Below the pieces are notes generated by a model, which saw nothing but the letters and a program-made list of their open reading frames with translations, made no database searches and was not told where the DNA came from. Positions 16,535 to 24,958 of a DNA stretch of 64,000 nucleotides are shown here, piece by piece. The first letter of the stretch is position 1; each line of letters opens with the position of its first letter. A program made the position numbers and the translations under genes. This stretch comes from Alginatibacterium sediminis. Lineage in GTDB: Bacteria; Pseudomonadota; Gammaproteobacteria; Enterobacterales; Celerinatantimonadaceae. The stretch is taken from the NCBI RefSeq assembly GCF_003610775.1, contig NZ_RAQO01000006.1, positions 248,001-312,000 of the forward strand. The letters run 5' to 3'.

Positions 16535-17991
16535 TAGAGCACCTCTTTGACTAATTCGTTAAATGAAATAATGTTGATGAAACCTTCGGTAGCGGTGATG
16601 TTAAACGGACCGAAGTCTTGATTGAACATGCTCTCGGTAGAGCTATACAAGCCATCAGATACCAGCAGTTCGAAGCTTGTTCGGTCGCGAACAATTGACA
16701 GTGTCAGCTGGTCACTTGCTCGAACCACAAAGCAGTTTTCATGCGGAAAATCTTGATTGAAACGACTAGAACCAGCGACATCTGTTTTACGTACACTGCT
16801 GATAACGATGTCGTCAGATTGACGTTTAAAGTGATAGACCAGATTGTTATGTGTAAATGGTGCAAGCGTGAATGCGCTACCCTCGGACATATTTAAGGTC
16901 ATATGCATGACACTAGCTTGATTGCTTGGACTGAGCTCAACACTCTGATTTAGTTGCAGCTTGGTTTCATTGATATAGTTTTTATTTTGAACCAAACCTT
17001 CACATGGAAACGCTTGCGCAATCCGCAAACCTTGGGCTGTCGTTACTAAGGATAGCTCGCGAGGAAAACTCATCGCACTGCGGTGCGAAGTTGCGGGGAC
17101 TTCATTGGCATACATCCAATTACTCATCCAAGCGATTGCTACGCAGCGGTTATCCGGTGTATTTGACCAACTTTGAGTCGCATAGAAATCGCGGCCGTAA
17201 TCCATCCACAACACGGTGTCTGCAGGATTGATGTTGGAAAATGTTTTCCCGTCAAAATCACCTATTACATAGTGTGTACCGGAACCTGGAGTATAAACAT
17301 TGCGCTCTATGATACCGATCACAAGAACCCAGCGTTTTACGCCTTGATCGTCAATCATTGGAAATAAGTCTGGGCATTCCCAAGGGCTATTGTTGTGGAA
17401 GGACTCGTGGCGACCCCAATTGGATTCTTTCTTCCACTGTTTGAGGTTGATTGAAGAGTAAATCCCAATTTCTTCGCCCTCGGTTACCACCATGTTCCAA
17501 TGTTGGGCTTCTTCGTGCCATACAACCTTAGGGTCTCGAAAGTGCTTACTTCCAGAATTAGGAATTATTGGATTGATCGCAAGATGCTGGTCAAAACTAA
17601 TACCATCTTTACTAGATGCAATTGAGCTCATTTGTAAGCCATCAGGCTGATTGCTCGATAAGCCAATTGTATTGGTATAAAAAGCGACCAAATTAAGATC
17701 GCCTTCATCAAAGAATCCTGTCACATTGTTTTTGTCTATCACGGCTGAGCCTGAAAAACATACGCCTAGTTCGTTGGGCTTTAATGCAATGGGTAAGTGT
17801 TTCCATTCCAGAAAATTATGACTAACGGCATGTCCCCAATGCATATCTCCCCATTGGTTTGAGTGAGGGTAGTATTGGTAGAAGAGGTGCCATTCTCCAT
17901 TTACATAAACTAATCCATTGGGGTCGTTTAGCCATCCGAACGGAGCTGTGAAGTGTAACTCAGGGCGATACGGGTCTTTAGAAAGTAACAT
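16534..17991 (-). CDS. GH32 sucrose/fructo-oligosaccharide hydrolase (cytoplasmic sucrase)
   Basis: A 485-residue family 32 enzyme: nucleophile D23 in WLNDPNG, transition-state stabiliser D153 in FRDPK, acid/base E205 in WECPD, followed from about residue 340 by the C-terminal beta-sandwich. It hydrolyses sucrose or short fructans to fructose and glucose (or the shortened chain). No signal peptide is present, so the substrate must be imported by the ABC transporter encoded in the same operon. The ABC route brings in unphosphorylated sugar, unlike the PTS-fed ScrB enzymes. A stem-loop precedes it in the mRNA. Confidence 0.92.
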   Translation of the reverse strand: MLLSKDPYRPELHFTAPFGWLNDPNGLVYVNGEWHLFYQYYPHSNQWGDMHWGHAVSHNFLEWKHLPIALKPNELGVCFSGSAVIDKNNVTGFFDEGDLNLVAFYTNTIGLSSNQPDGLQMSSIASSKDGISFDQHLAINPIIPNSGSKHFRDPKVVWHEEAQHWNMVVTEGEEIGIYSSINLKQWKKESNWGRHESFHNNSPWECPDLFPMIDDQGVKRWVLVIGIIERNVYTPGSGTHYVIGDFDGKTFSNINPADTVLWMDYGRDFYATQSWSNTPDNRCVAIAWMSNWMYANEVPATSHRSAMSFPRELSLVTTAQGLRIAQAFPCEGLVQNKNYINETKLQLNQSVELSPSNQASVMHMTLNMSEGSAFTLAPFTHNNLVYHFKRQSDDIVISSVRKTDVAGSSRFNQDFPHENCFVVRASDQLTLSIVRDRTSFELLVSDGLYSSTESMFNQDFGPFNITATEGFINIISFNELVKEVL

Positions 17992-18010
17992 TTATAATAC
18001 CTATATTTTT

Positions 18011-18045
18011 ACTGAGCAAAGCAAGCTCAAAGCGTTTTGCTCAGT
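18011..18045 (-). other. Intercistronic stem-loop in the sucrose operon
   Basis: ACTGAGCAAA (18011-18020) pairs perfectly with TTTGCTCAGT (18036-18045) over 10 bp with a 15-base loop. It lies between the permease and GH32 genes and lacks a clear T-tract, so an mRNA-stability or partial-termination element is more likely than a full terminator. Confidence 0.6.
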
Positions 18046-18056
18046 TGTAATATTGA

Positions 18057-18959
18057 TTAACCTTTGATGCCTGCGCCGGCCATTGACTGGACAAACTGAC
18101 GCTGGAATATAAGAAATACGAGTAATACCGGTAGGGTAATTAAAGACGCATATGCCATGACTTCTCCCCACTCAGTGTTATTTCCGAAAAATTGTTGAAT
18201 ACCTAGCATGACTGGTCGAACGCCTTCTGACTGGGTAAATAAAACCGGAAATAAGTATTGGTTCCAACCTCCAAGAAACTGCAAAATTGCCACCGTTGCT
18301 ATTACTGGCTTGGACATTGGTAAAATGATGCGCCAGTAGATTTGAAACGGAGTCGCGCCATCAATTGCTGCTGCCTCGTCAAATTCTTTTGGAATATCCT
18401 TAAAAAAGGATACGAACAGAAAGATAAAAAATGGATTGGCAATCAATGGCAAAATTTGTACGTGATAGGTGTTTAGCCAAGTTGTTTCTAATACCAAGCC
18501 AGAATCCCAACCAATCCAAGGCAGATGTGAAACCAACATAAGGAGGGGTATCGCGATCCCATCAAGTGGGATAATCATTAGAGCAATGATAAAGGTTAGG
18601 ATGAAGCCGCGACCTTTCCACTCCAACCTTACTAAGGAATAAGCAAGCATAGAGTTAACTAGCAAACTTAAAACTACAGTCGTAGTTGTGATAAAAAACG
18701 AGTTGAAAAAATACAAGCCAATGCGACTTGATTCGAACACGCTAACATAGTTGTCCAATGAAATATCACCGGTAGGAAGTACCGCAGCTATGCTGTATAA
18801 ATCTTCAAAAATCTGCGCCTGGGGCTTAAGAGCGCTAGAAAACATGAACAAAAGTGGAAAGATAAAGATGTAGGCCAGAATCAACATCACGGCATACGTT
18901 AGTACCTTTTTCGGTGTCGCATATGGATCAACCGTGTTTAATACAATTGCAGAGCTCAT
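18057..18959 (-). CDS. Sucrose-locus ABC transporter permease (MalG type)
   Basis: A 300-residue inner membrane protein with six predicted spans. The EAA loop is KEFDEAAAIDGATPFQIYWRIILPMSKP, and the C-terminus reads FQRQFVQSMAGAGIKG as in MalG homologues. The start codon follows the stop of the upstream permease directly, with a very strong AGGAGG ribosome site overlapping that stop. It forms the channel with the larger MalF-type subunit. Confidence 0.92.
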   Translation of the reverse strand: MSSAIVLNTVDPYATPKKVLTYAVMLILAYIFIFPLLFMFSSALKPQAQIFEDLYSIAAVLPTGDISLDNYVSVFESSRIGLYFFNSFFITTTTVVLSLLVNSMLAYSLVRLEWKGRGFILTFIIALMIIPLDGIAIPLLMLVSHLPWIGWDSGLVLETTWLNTYHVQILPLIANPFFIFLFVSFFKDIPKEFDEAAAIDGATPFQIYWRIILPMSKPVIATVAILQFLGGWNQYLFPVLFTQSEGVRPVMLGIQQFFGNNTEWGEVMAYASLITLPVLLVFLIFQRQFVQSMAGAGIKG

Positions 18960-20102
18960 TTAAGCCTCCTTCTTGGAAAAGTACATTTTCTGAAGCAGTG
19001 CAATGCTTAGAATGATAATGAAATACATCACGGTAATTGTTGAACCGTAGGCGGTGTCTTGTTCATTAAATCCTTTGTTTATCGCGTGCAGCATGACTGT
19101 CGACGTTGAATCAAGAGGGCCACCACCGGTCATTACATCGACCTGAACGAATAACCCAAATGCTGCAATCGTCGTCGAAATCATGACAAAAGTAATGGTG
19201 TGTTTAAGACCGGGTAGGGTGATATATCGGAACTTTTGCCACTCGTTTGCACCATCAATTGATGCTGCTTCATAACGGTCAACCGGGATCCCTTGCAGCC
19301 CAGCTAGGAAAATTAACATCTGTACACCAGCGCCTTGCCATGCCGACATAATTACAATCGCTTTCATTGACCACCGTTCATCCCCCAGCCAATTAATATT
19401 GTCTACCAAGCCAAACGTGAGCGTGTTGATGTATTGATTAATCAATCCAAAATCTTTGTGGTACAAGAAAGTCCATACGATTGCGACCACGACCATAGAA
19501 GTGACTACGGGGGCAAAATATAGCGTTCTGAAGAAATTGGTGCCTTTCAGTTTGCGATTAATCAGTAAAGCTAGGCCAAGCGCTAAACCGCATTGCAAGG
19601 GAATGACCATCAATGCAAAAGCGATGGTGTTGTAGAGGGATTTCCAAAAAATGGGATCTCTAGCTAGAATTACAACCTTGTCATTTTCGCCCCATGAGAA
19701 CGATGTTAACTCGTAGTAAGACCTTAATTCAGGGTAATTACTCTTTAAATGACGGCGTACTCTCGGATATTTAATGTCACCATCTTTATCCAGTTTGATA
19801 AGGCCTTCATCGTTGCGCTCAGCATTAAGTACTATGTAGTTCACCGATAATAGTTGTGCATAATTGTCTATACCGACAAATTCGGTGGCATTAGGTGACA
19901 GCAAGCGAGAATTGGTAAAAGACATAAAGATCGCCATTATAAAAGGGATCAGCAGAAACAAGCCAAGTCCTATAAACGCGGGCGATCCCATCCCAATGCC
20001 ATACTTTGTACTAATATTCATTTTTCTTATCTTCGCTGGAGTTGAATTTGATGCCGTTGATTTAGGATTGGGCACCTTCAACGATGTCACAGTTTTATTC
20101 AT
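18960..20102 (-). CDS. Sucrose-locus ABC transporter permease (MalF type) with a periplasmic insertion
   Basis: A 380-residue permease, longer than the usual 290-300. The basic N-terminal tail (about 35 residues) precedes the first span; between the first and second spans is an extra charged loop of about 75 residues (from NYAQLLSVNYIVLNAERNDEG to KVVILARDPIFWK). The EAA loop is VDRYEAASIDGANEWQKFRYITLPGLK. I choose the ATG at 20100-20102, preceded by GGTGA at good spacing; the ATG four codons upstream has no ribosome site. The insert faces the periplasm in the MalF topology and could contact the binding protein, as the large P2 loop of MalF does. Confidence 0.9.
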   Translation of the reverse strand: MNKTVTSLKVPNPKSTASNSTPAKIRKMNISTKYGIGMGSPAFIGLGLFLLIPFIMAIFMSFTNSRLLSPNATEFVGIDNYAQLLSVNYIVLNAERNDEGLIKLDKDGDIKYPRVRRHLKSNYPELRSYYELTSFSWGENDKVVILARDPIFWKSLYNTIAFALMVIPLQCGLALGLALLINRKLKGTNFFRTLYFAPVVTSMVVVAIVWTFLYHKDFGLINQYINTLTFGLVDNINWLGDERWSMKAIVIMSAWQGAGVQMLIFLAGLQGIPVDRYEAASIDGANEWQKFRYITLPGLKHTITFVMISTTIAAFGLFVQVDVMTGGGPLDSTSTVMLHAINKGFNEQDTAYGSTITVMYFIIILSIALLQKMYFSKKEA

Positions 20103-20128
20103 TAGTGTCACCATAAATTAAGAATATA

Positions 20129-20148
20129 GGCCTCACCAATTTGAGACC
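20129..20148 (-). terminator. Weak hairpin between binding protein and permease genes
   Basis: A 6-bp stem (GGTCTC / GAGGCC on the minus strand, one G-T pair) with an 8-base loop is followed by TATATTCTT. It may reduce read-through from the highly expressed binding protein gene into the permeases, as at 5667-5690. Confidence 0.4.
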
Positions 20149-20163
20149 CATGGTTCACTTGCT

Positions 20164-21426
20164 TTATTTCATTGGAAAGCCATAACCGTTGTTTCTCTCA
20201 ATGGAAGCTTCGATGTTATCGACAGCAATATCTAATGCTTCTACTGGGTCTTTTCCATCGAGTACATCGTGCATCGCCTTATCAAAGGAGCTTGAAATAA
20301 CCGCGTAAGCAGGCGTCTCAGGACGTAATTGAGCGTATTGACCAGAGAACTCGTAGAATCCGCGCCATTTACCACCATTTTGGTAATGTGGGGTTAAAGC
20401 TGCTGCTTTATCAGACGTAGGAATCAAGCTGGTTGCAACTGAAATGTTGGCAATTTCTTGTGCAGAGGCAAGGTGATTCAAAAAAGCGGCTGCCGCATCA
20501 GGAGTCTTGCAGGCTGTTGTCGCCGCCCAATGCCAGGAGCCGCCACCAATTGATGGTCCATTACCAAAATCAGGCACAGGTAAAATGGCTAAGTCGTCAC
20601 CAAATTTTTCATCAAACCTTCCGACTGCCCACGATCCAGTATATTGCAATCCAACGCGGCCAGCGGGAAAGCCATCCGAATCAGATGGTCGGCGATCAAT
20701 ATATCCATCAGTGACTAACGAGCGCATCCACTCTGCAAACTCAATAGCTTGATCGGAGTTGAGCGTGCCGTCAGATTCAACATAGTTGGTTCTGTCGATC
20801 AGATCAGCTCCCCAAGAAATCATCATCGGAGACCAGGCATACGGAACCCATTCACCGGTATTCCCAGCTTCAATGTCAAAAGCATATGGAAATTTGCCAG
20901 TTGCTTTAATCTTTTCTAGAACAGCCATAAACTCATCTTTAGTCCAAGGCTTATCAACGGTCGGAGTTCTAGCACCAATTTCTTTTAGTAGCGATTTAGT
21001 TGTGAAAAGGGACAACGCTACATCGAATTGGCCGACAGAATACACCTTACCGTTGTACGTACCTTTGCCAGATGTATTAATTTGAGCTAGAAGTTCGTCA
21101 TCCATAAACCCATCTAATGGGCGCAAGAATTCATTCCAGGCAAAATTGGGTACCAGCGGTTGATCAAGGTCTAGTATGCAAGGCAGTTGGCCTGCTTTGG
21201 CGGCTGCTGTTACCGTTTGGGTATAAGTACCCTCTGGGATTGACTCTTGAACGATGGTCCATTGGTCCTGAGAAGCGTTAAAGCGATTGACCATATCTTG
21301 AGACGCTTTCATTTCTGCTTCGCCAGTTTGGTGTCGCCAAATCGTGACTTCTTGTGGGGCTGCCATTGCTGTTGCAGAGATGATCCCCAAAGTGAGTGCT
21401 GAAACACTGCATGTAAGTTTTTGCAT
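20164..21426 (-). CDS. Sucrose-locus ABC transporter substrate-binding protein
   Basis: A 420-residue family 1 solute-binding protein with a Sec signal peptide (cleavage after about residue 22, MAA-PQE). The mature start VTIWRHQTGEAEMKASQDMVNRFNAS is typical of oligosaccharide and glucoside binding proteins. It is the first gene of the sucrose operon and has a ScrR-type operator in front of its promoter. It delivers sucrose or a related alpha-glucoside/fructoside to the permeases; the ligand is inferred from GH32, amylosucrase and fructokinase in the same regulon. Confidence 0.9.
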   Translation of the reverse strand: MQKLTCSVSALTLGIISATAMAAPQEVTIWRHQTGEAEMKASQDMVNRFNASQDQWTIVQESIPEGTYTQTVTAAAKAGQLPCILDLDQPLVPNFAWNEFLRPLDGFMDDELLAQINTSGKGTYNGKVYSVGQFDVALSLFTTKSLLKEIGARTPTVDKPWTKDEFMAVLEKIKATGKFPYAFDIEAGNTGEWVPYAWSPMMISWGADLIDRTNYVESDGTLNSDQAIEFAEWMRSLVTDGYIDRRPSDSDGFPAGRVGLQYTGSWAVGRFDEKFGDDLAILPVPDFGNGPSIGGGSWHWAATTACKTPDAAAAFLNHLASAQEIANISVATSLIPTSDKAAALTPHYQNGGKWRGFYEFSGQYAQLRPETPAYAVISSSFDKAMHDVLDGKDPVEALDIAVDNIEASIERNNGYGFPMK

Positions 21427-21483
21427 GATAATTCCTTATTATGACAACGTTGTAATTTTTGTCCAATCATATTGGATGGGTAA

Positions 21484-21512
21484 ATCCTATGCACAGATGT
21501 ATACTCATGCAA
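21484..21512 (-). promoter_or_regulatory. Putative sigma-70 promoter of the sucrose transporter operon
   Basis: On the minus strand a TTGCAT -35 box (21507-21512) stands 17 bases from a TAGGAT -10 box (21484-21489). The operator at 21517-21532 abuts the -35 side. Confidence 0.4.
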
Positions 21513-21516
21513 CACT

Positions 21517-21532
21517 GCTAAATCGGTTTTGC
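21517..21532. promoter_or_regulatory. ScrR/CscR-type operator, before the transporter operon
   Basis: GCTAAATCGGTTTTGC matches the fructokinase-upstream element in 14 of 16 positions and the GCTAAACCGGTTTAGC form known for ScrR/CscR repressors. It lies 90 bases upstream of the binding protein gene. Confidence 0.7.
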
Positions 21533-21600
21533 AGGTTTAGCTCACACATTTTTTTCTAGTATGGGTATGACTGTGCTTTCGTAACCGCTTGTCGCTGATT

Positions 21601-22617
21601 TTAATTTTTTGATCGTAAATGCAGTTTAGAAGGCAGTATTATCGAGAGTCTTGGCATCGCTGAATTCCCCATTAAAGCGCCAGCCTTATCAAACAAAGTT
21701 TTCGCGATCAGTTGGCAATCTTGTTCTATTGAGTCAATGCTTTTGGGTAAGCAATCTAATATGGAATAGTTATCAAACGTGGCAATCTTCATATCAGTGG
21801 CAAGTAGTTTATGCTCACTTAAGTACCTTAAAACACCTTCTAAAAGTGAATACGATGCCGTGAAGAGGGCCGGGGGAAGGCCATTAAACTGAGAAACTAC
21901 ATCTGACATTAACAAATACCCGGAGTCGCTTTGATAGTCTTTGTGGAAAACGTGCTCGGGTTTAAAGTTTAGTTTAGCATCGCAAAGACCTAGCTTAAAA
22001 CCTTCTAAGCGGTCTCGACTAGGGCTTAGCTCAAATTGCCCTCCTATGTACACGCATTCAGATAAACCTTGGGCTAGTTTTGCGACTACTTGTCTGGTTG
22101 ATTGTACTTGGTCGCTGCACACTGAAGAAATATAATCACTCTGAATATTGCGGTCAAAGAACAGCACCGGCGTCGTAGCATGAATATCACGATAGTAGCT
22201 ATCGTCACTCATGCTTGACGCTACAATTAGTAAATCAACTTGTCTATCCAGTAAGCTTTGAACAGAGGCTTTTTCAAGTTCAATATTGTCTTCAGAACTA
22301 GCGATTAACAGCTGATAATTATTATCGCGATAAAGTCTTTCAAGTTCTTTGACTACGTTAGCAAACCCAATGTTACATAAGTCTGGTATGACAATCCCAA
22401 CCGTAGAGCTGATTTTAGATTTCAATGCAAGCGCATAGCGATTCGGGCGGTAATTGTATTTTTTTACAATCCGCTCTACTTTTTTGACGGTGTCTTCGGT
22501 GATGCGATGTTTCTTGGCATGACCATTTAGGACAAAACTGACCGTAGATTTAGACACACCGGCAAGTGCTGCGATGTCGGCTATCTTCAGATTTTTCTTA
22601 TTTTCATCTACGCTCAT
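21601..22617 (-). CDS. LacI-family sucrose-type repressor (ScrR/CscR/FruR-like)
   Basis: A 338-residue LacI regulator of the ScrR/Cra branch: KIADIAALAGVSKSTVSFVL for the helix-turn-helix, RITEDTVKKVERIVKKYNYRPN for the hinge region, and VGIVIPDLCNIGF / LERLYRDNNYQLLIASSED at the start of the sensor domain. I use the ATG at 22615-22617; a GTG three codons upstream has no ribosome site. It lies between the transporter operon and fructokinase, and the three matching operators (14311, 21517, 22782) fit this branch. It probably represses sucrose genes and is released by fructose or a fructose phosphate. Confidence 0.85.
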   Translation of the reverse strand: MSVDENKKNLKIADIAALAGVSKSTVSFVLNGHAKKHRITEDTVKKVERIVKKYNYRPNRYALALKSKISSTVGIVIPDLCNIGFANVVKELERLYRDNNYQLLIASSEDNIELEKASVQSLLDRQVDLLIVASSMSDDSYYRDIHATTPVLFFDRNIQSDYISSVCSDQVQSTRQVVAKLAQGLSECVYIGGQFELSPSRDRLEGFKLGLCDAKLNFKPEHVFHKDYQSDSGYLLMSDVVSQFNGLPPALFTASYSLLEGVLRYLSEHKLLATDMKIATFDNYSILDCLPKSIDSIEQDCQLIAKTLFDKAGALMGNSAMPRLSIILPSKLHLRSKN

Positions 22618-22781
22618 ATCTACCACGTTAATGCATTGTCGACCGCTGGGTTTGCAATGCTACTTCGCACACCCAACAATTGAAATCGTTAGTTTTCAGT
22701 TTGTAAAACTGTGGTCAAAAAATTCTGTTCAGCTCACATTTTTGAACGATAAGCATATCTGATTTTACGAAAAACTTTACT

Positions 22782-22797
22782 GCTAAATCGTTTTAGC
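22782..22797. promoter_or_regulatory. ScrR/CscR-type operator, before fructokinase
   Basis: GCTAAATCGTTTTAGC has 6-bp perfect arms (GCTAAA / TTTAGC) around a 4-base centre. It ends 39 bases before the fructokinase start and is the most symmetric of the three copies. Confidence 0.75.
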
Positions 22798-22836
22798 GGA
22801 TAGTTGTTTTATTCGTAACAACGAGGTGATACTAAA

Positions 22837-23751
22837 ATGAACAATGTTTGGGTAAGCGGCGACGCTGTTGTTGATCTCATTCCTGATACACAAACTACTT
22901 ATCTTAAATGTCCTGGTGGTGCACCAGCAAATGTAGCCGTCGCGATTGCTCGCTTAGGAGGAAAGGCTGCGTTTATAGGTAGAGTTGGACAAGACCCTTT
23001 AGGGCGGTTTATGTTGCAAACGCTGCAAGACGAGTCAGTTGATACCAGTTCGATGGTACTTGACCCAAAGCAACGCACATCAACAGTCATCGTGGATTTA
23101 TTTGAAGGCGAGCGTAGTTTCACTTTCATGGTGAAGCCTAGTGCCGATCAGTTTCTTCAGCCATGCGATATCCCAAAGTTTGAAGCCAATCAATGGTTAC
23201 ATGTGTGCTCAATATCTTTGGCCAATGAGCCAAGCCGCAGCACAACATTACAAGCGATGCGGGATATTAAAGCAGCTGGTGGATTTGTTAGCTTTGATCC
23301 CAATTTACGCGAAGAGGTTTGGGAACATCCAGATCAGATTAAGTCGGTTGTAGCTCAAGCACTTTCCTTGGCCGATGTGATTAAGTTTTCTGACGACGAG
23401 TTACTGTTTCTCACCGGAGCGGATAGCCAACAAGCAGGGCTTAACAAAGTTGCCGACTATGGCGCAAGCTTAGTGATCGTCACTCAAGGGGCTAAAGGTG
23501 CTTTGGTTGTCTTTCAAGGGGAGCAACGCTTGCTTGCACGAGTACCCATTGTACCGGTTGATACAACTGGCGCTGGTGATGCTTTTGTTGGAGGTTTACT
23601 GGCTAATTTAGCGCGAACTCAAGACTGGCAGCAGTGGACGATAGTAGAAGACGCCGTTAACTGGGCCAACGCCTGTGGGGCTTTAGCAACGACTCAAAAA
23701 GGCGCCATGACAGCCTTACCAAGCGAAACTCAACTACGAGCTTTTCTGTAA
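22837..23751 (+). CDS. scrK: Fructokinase (PfkB family)
   Basis: A 304-residue PfkB-family sugar kinase: N-terminal GDAVVDLIP, substrate-binding CPGGAPANVAVAIARLGG, and the ATP/anion-hole motif DTTGAGDAF with the catalytic aspartate near residue 248. It phosphorylates the fructose released by the GH32 enzyme and amylosucrase to fructose-6-phosphate in the cytoplasm. GAGGTGAT gives a good ribosome site. It is divergent from the ScrR-like repressor with the operator between them. The gene name is by function and context. Confidence 0.88.
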   Translation: MNNVWVSGDAVVDLIPDTQTTYLKCPGGAPANVAVAIARLGGKAAFIGRVGQDPLGRFMLQTLQDESVDTSSMVLDPKQRTSTVIVDLFEGERSFTFMVKPSADQFLQPCDIPKFEANQWLHVCSISLANEPSRSTTLQAMRDIKAAGGFVSFDPNLREEVWEHPDQIKSVVAQALSLADVIKFSDDELLFLTGADSQQAGLNKVADYGASLVIVTQGAKGALVVFQGEQRLLARVPIVPVDTTGAGDAFVGGLLANLARTQDWQQWTIVEDAVNWANACGALATTQKGAMTALPSETQLRAFL

Positions 23752-23807
23752 TCAACAGCTTTTACTAGACTTACCAAAGTTTGAGCGTTGATTAACTTGA
23801 CCTTGAG

Positions 23808-24815
23808 CTAAAAGGTTTGTCCAAAAAAGAATTCAGTTTGTAAGCTGGTTACTCGCGTGAGTATAGGCTGATTTGGATGATTAAGCCGATAGATCAGTTT
23901 TTCGGCAGCGATTTTACCAATTTGCTCACGTGGAGTAACAACGGACGCTAAACTTGGGCTAATCACACTGGCAATGTTGTGACCATGAAACCCGATAATC
24001 GATAGGTCTTCGGGTACTTTTATTCCAAGGCGCTGGCTTTCAAATAGAGCGCCAATGGCTAAGTCATCGTTGGTACAACAAATAGCGTCAAAATTTGGGT
24101 ATTTGTTCACCGCTTCTTGCAGCAACTTAGCGCCCAAGCTATAGGATGACGCTTCAATGGTACTAACCAGTCGAGGTTCTATATTCGCGGCTTCACAGGC
24201 GGTTTCATATCCGTGAATTTTTAACTGAGTTCGCTCATCCATACGCGCTGCCAAGTAGACGATGCGTTTTCGTCCTTTAGAAATAAGTAGATTTGTGGCA
24301 TCCATACTGGCTTTAGCGTTGTCAAAACCAACGGCTTGTTGCATGGGGGGAGACACTGAATCCATGATTTCAACAATCGGAATACCCGAGGCATTGAGTA
24401 TGCGTTTTGAGCGCTCGGTGTGGAAACTTTCCGATAGAATTATACCGTCGACGTTGTAGCCTAGTAGCACTTCTATGCGTTTTTCTTCAACGTGTTTCCC
24501 ATAGCCATAGTGCGCAATCATGGCCTGATAACCCTGGGGTTCAATTACATGTTCAATGCCTCTAAGCACGTGATCAAACACCTGATTAGTCAGTGACGGC
24601 AGTAATACACCTATGGAATAGCTTTTAGCTTTCGACAGAATATCCGGAGCGCGGTTAGGTACATAACCGATGTCGATAACAACTTGCTGTATTTTGCTTC
24701 CTACAGACTCGGAAACTTTGTTCGGATCTCTCAAATAACGGCTTACCGTCATTTTTGTAACCCCAACTCTATCCGCAATATCCTGTAGGGTTGGTCGCTG
24801 TTTCTTAAAGCTCAT
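23808..24815 (-). CDS. gntR: Gluconate repressor GntR (LacI family)
   Basis: A 335-residue LacI-family regulator strongly like Escherichia coli GntR: RPTLQDIADRVGVTKMTVSRYLRDP, YVPNRAPDILS, IGVLLPSLTNQVF, VGFDNAKASMDAT, DAICCTNDDLAIGA and IIGFHGHNIASVISPSLASVVTPRE. It represses gluconate uptake and Entner-Doudoroff genes and is released by gluconate. The start at 24813-24815 has a GGGA ribosome site; the ATG three codons upstream has none. Two textbook GntR operators at 30271-30305 precede the TRAP-gntK-edd operon that ends just upstream of this gene. Confidence 0.92.
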   Translation of the reverse strand: MSFKKQRPTLQDIADRVGVTKMTVSRYLRDPNKVSESVGSKIQQVVIDIGYVPNRAPDILSKAKSYSIGVLLPSLTNQVFDHVLRGIEHVIEPQGYQAMIAHYGYGKHVEEKRIEVLLGYNVDGIILSESFHTERSKRILNASGIPIVEIMDSVSPPMQQAVGFDNAKASMDATNLLISKGRKRIVYLAARMDERTQLKIHGYETACEAANIEPRLVSTIEASSYSLGAKLLQEAVNKYPNFDAICCTNDDLAIGALFESQRLGIKVPEDLSIIGFHGHNIASVISPSLASVVTPREQIGKIAAEKLIYRLNHPNQPILTRVTSLQTEFFFGQTF

Positions 24816-24898
24816 AGATCCCATACATAGTCAGTGTGATTGCCAATTTGAGTCGACAAAGTTTTAAATACTTTCGATATCAGTAAGTAACAGCGGAG

Positions 24899-24950
24899 CA
24901 TTGCAAAACCTCTATAGCAAGTGCTAGAGCAGTCAGCTGGCTTTGCAATG
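24899..24950 (-). terminator. Large stem-loop behind edd
   Basis: CATTGCAAAACC (24899-24910) pairs with GGCTTTGCAATG (24939-24950) in 11 of 12 positions; a smaller hairpin lies in the loop. It is directly after the edd stop codon. No T-tract follows, so it may be a 3-prime protecting structure or a factor-dependent end. Confidence 0.5.
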
Positions 24951-24958
24951 GCCGAGGA

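Noticed and set aside
22721-22741. Possible CRP site before fructokinase
   Set aside because: Only the TCACATTT half fits; the left half does not match TGTGA.
23749-23794. TAATCAAC/GTTGATTA pair behind fructokinase as a terminator
   Set aside because: 8-bp stem but a 30-base loop and no T-tract; it also includes the stop codon. Not convincing.
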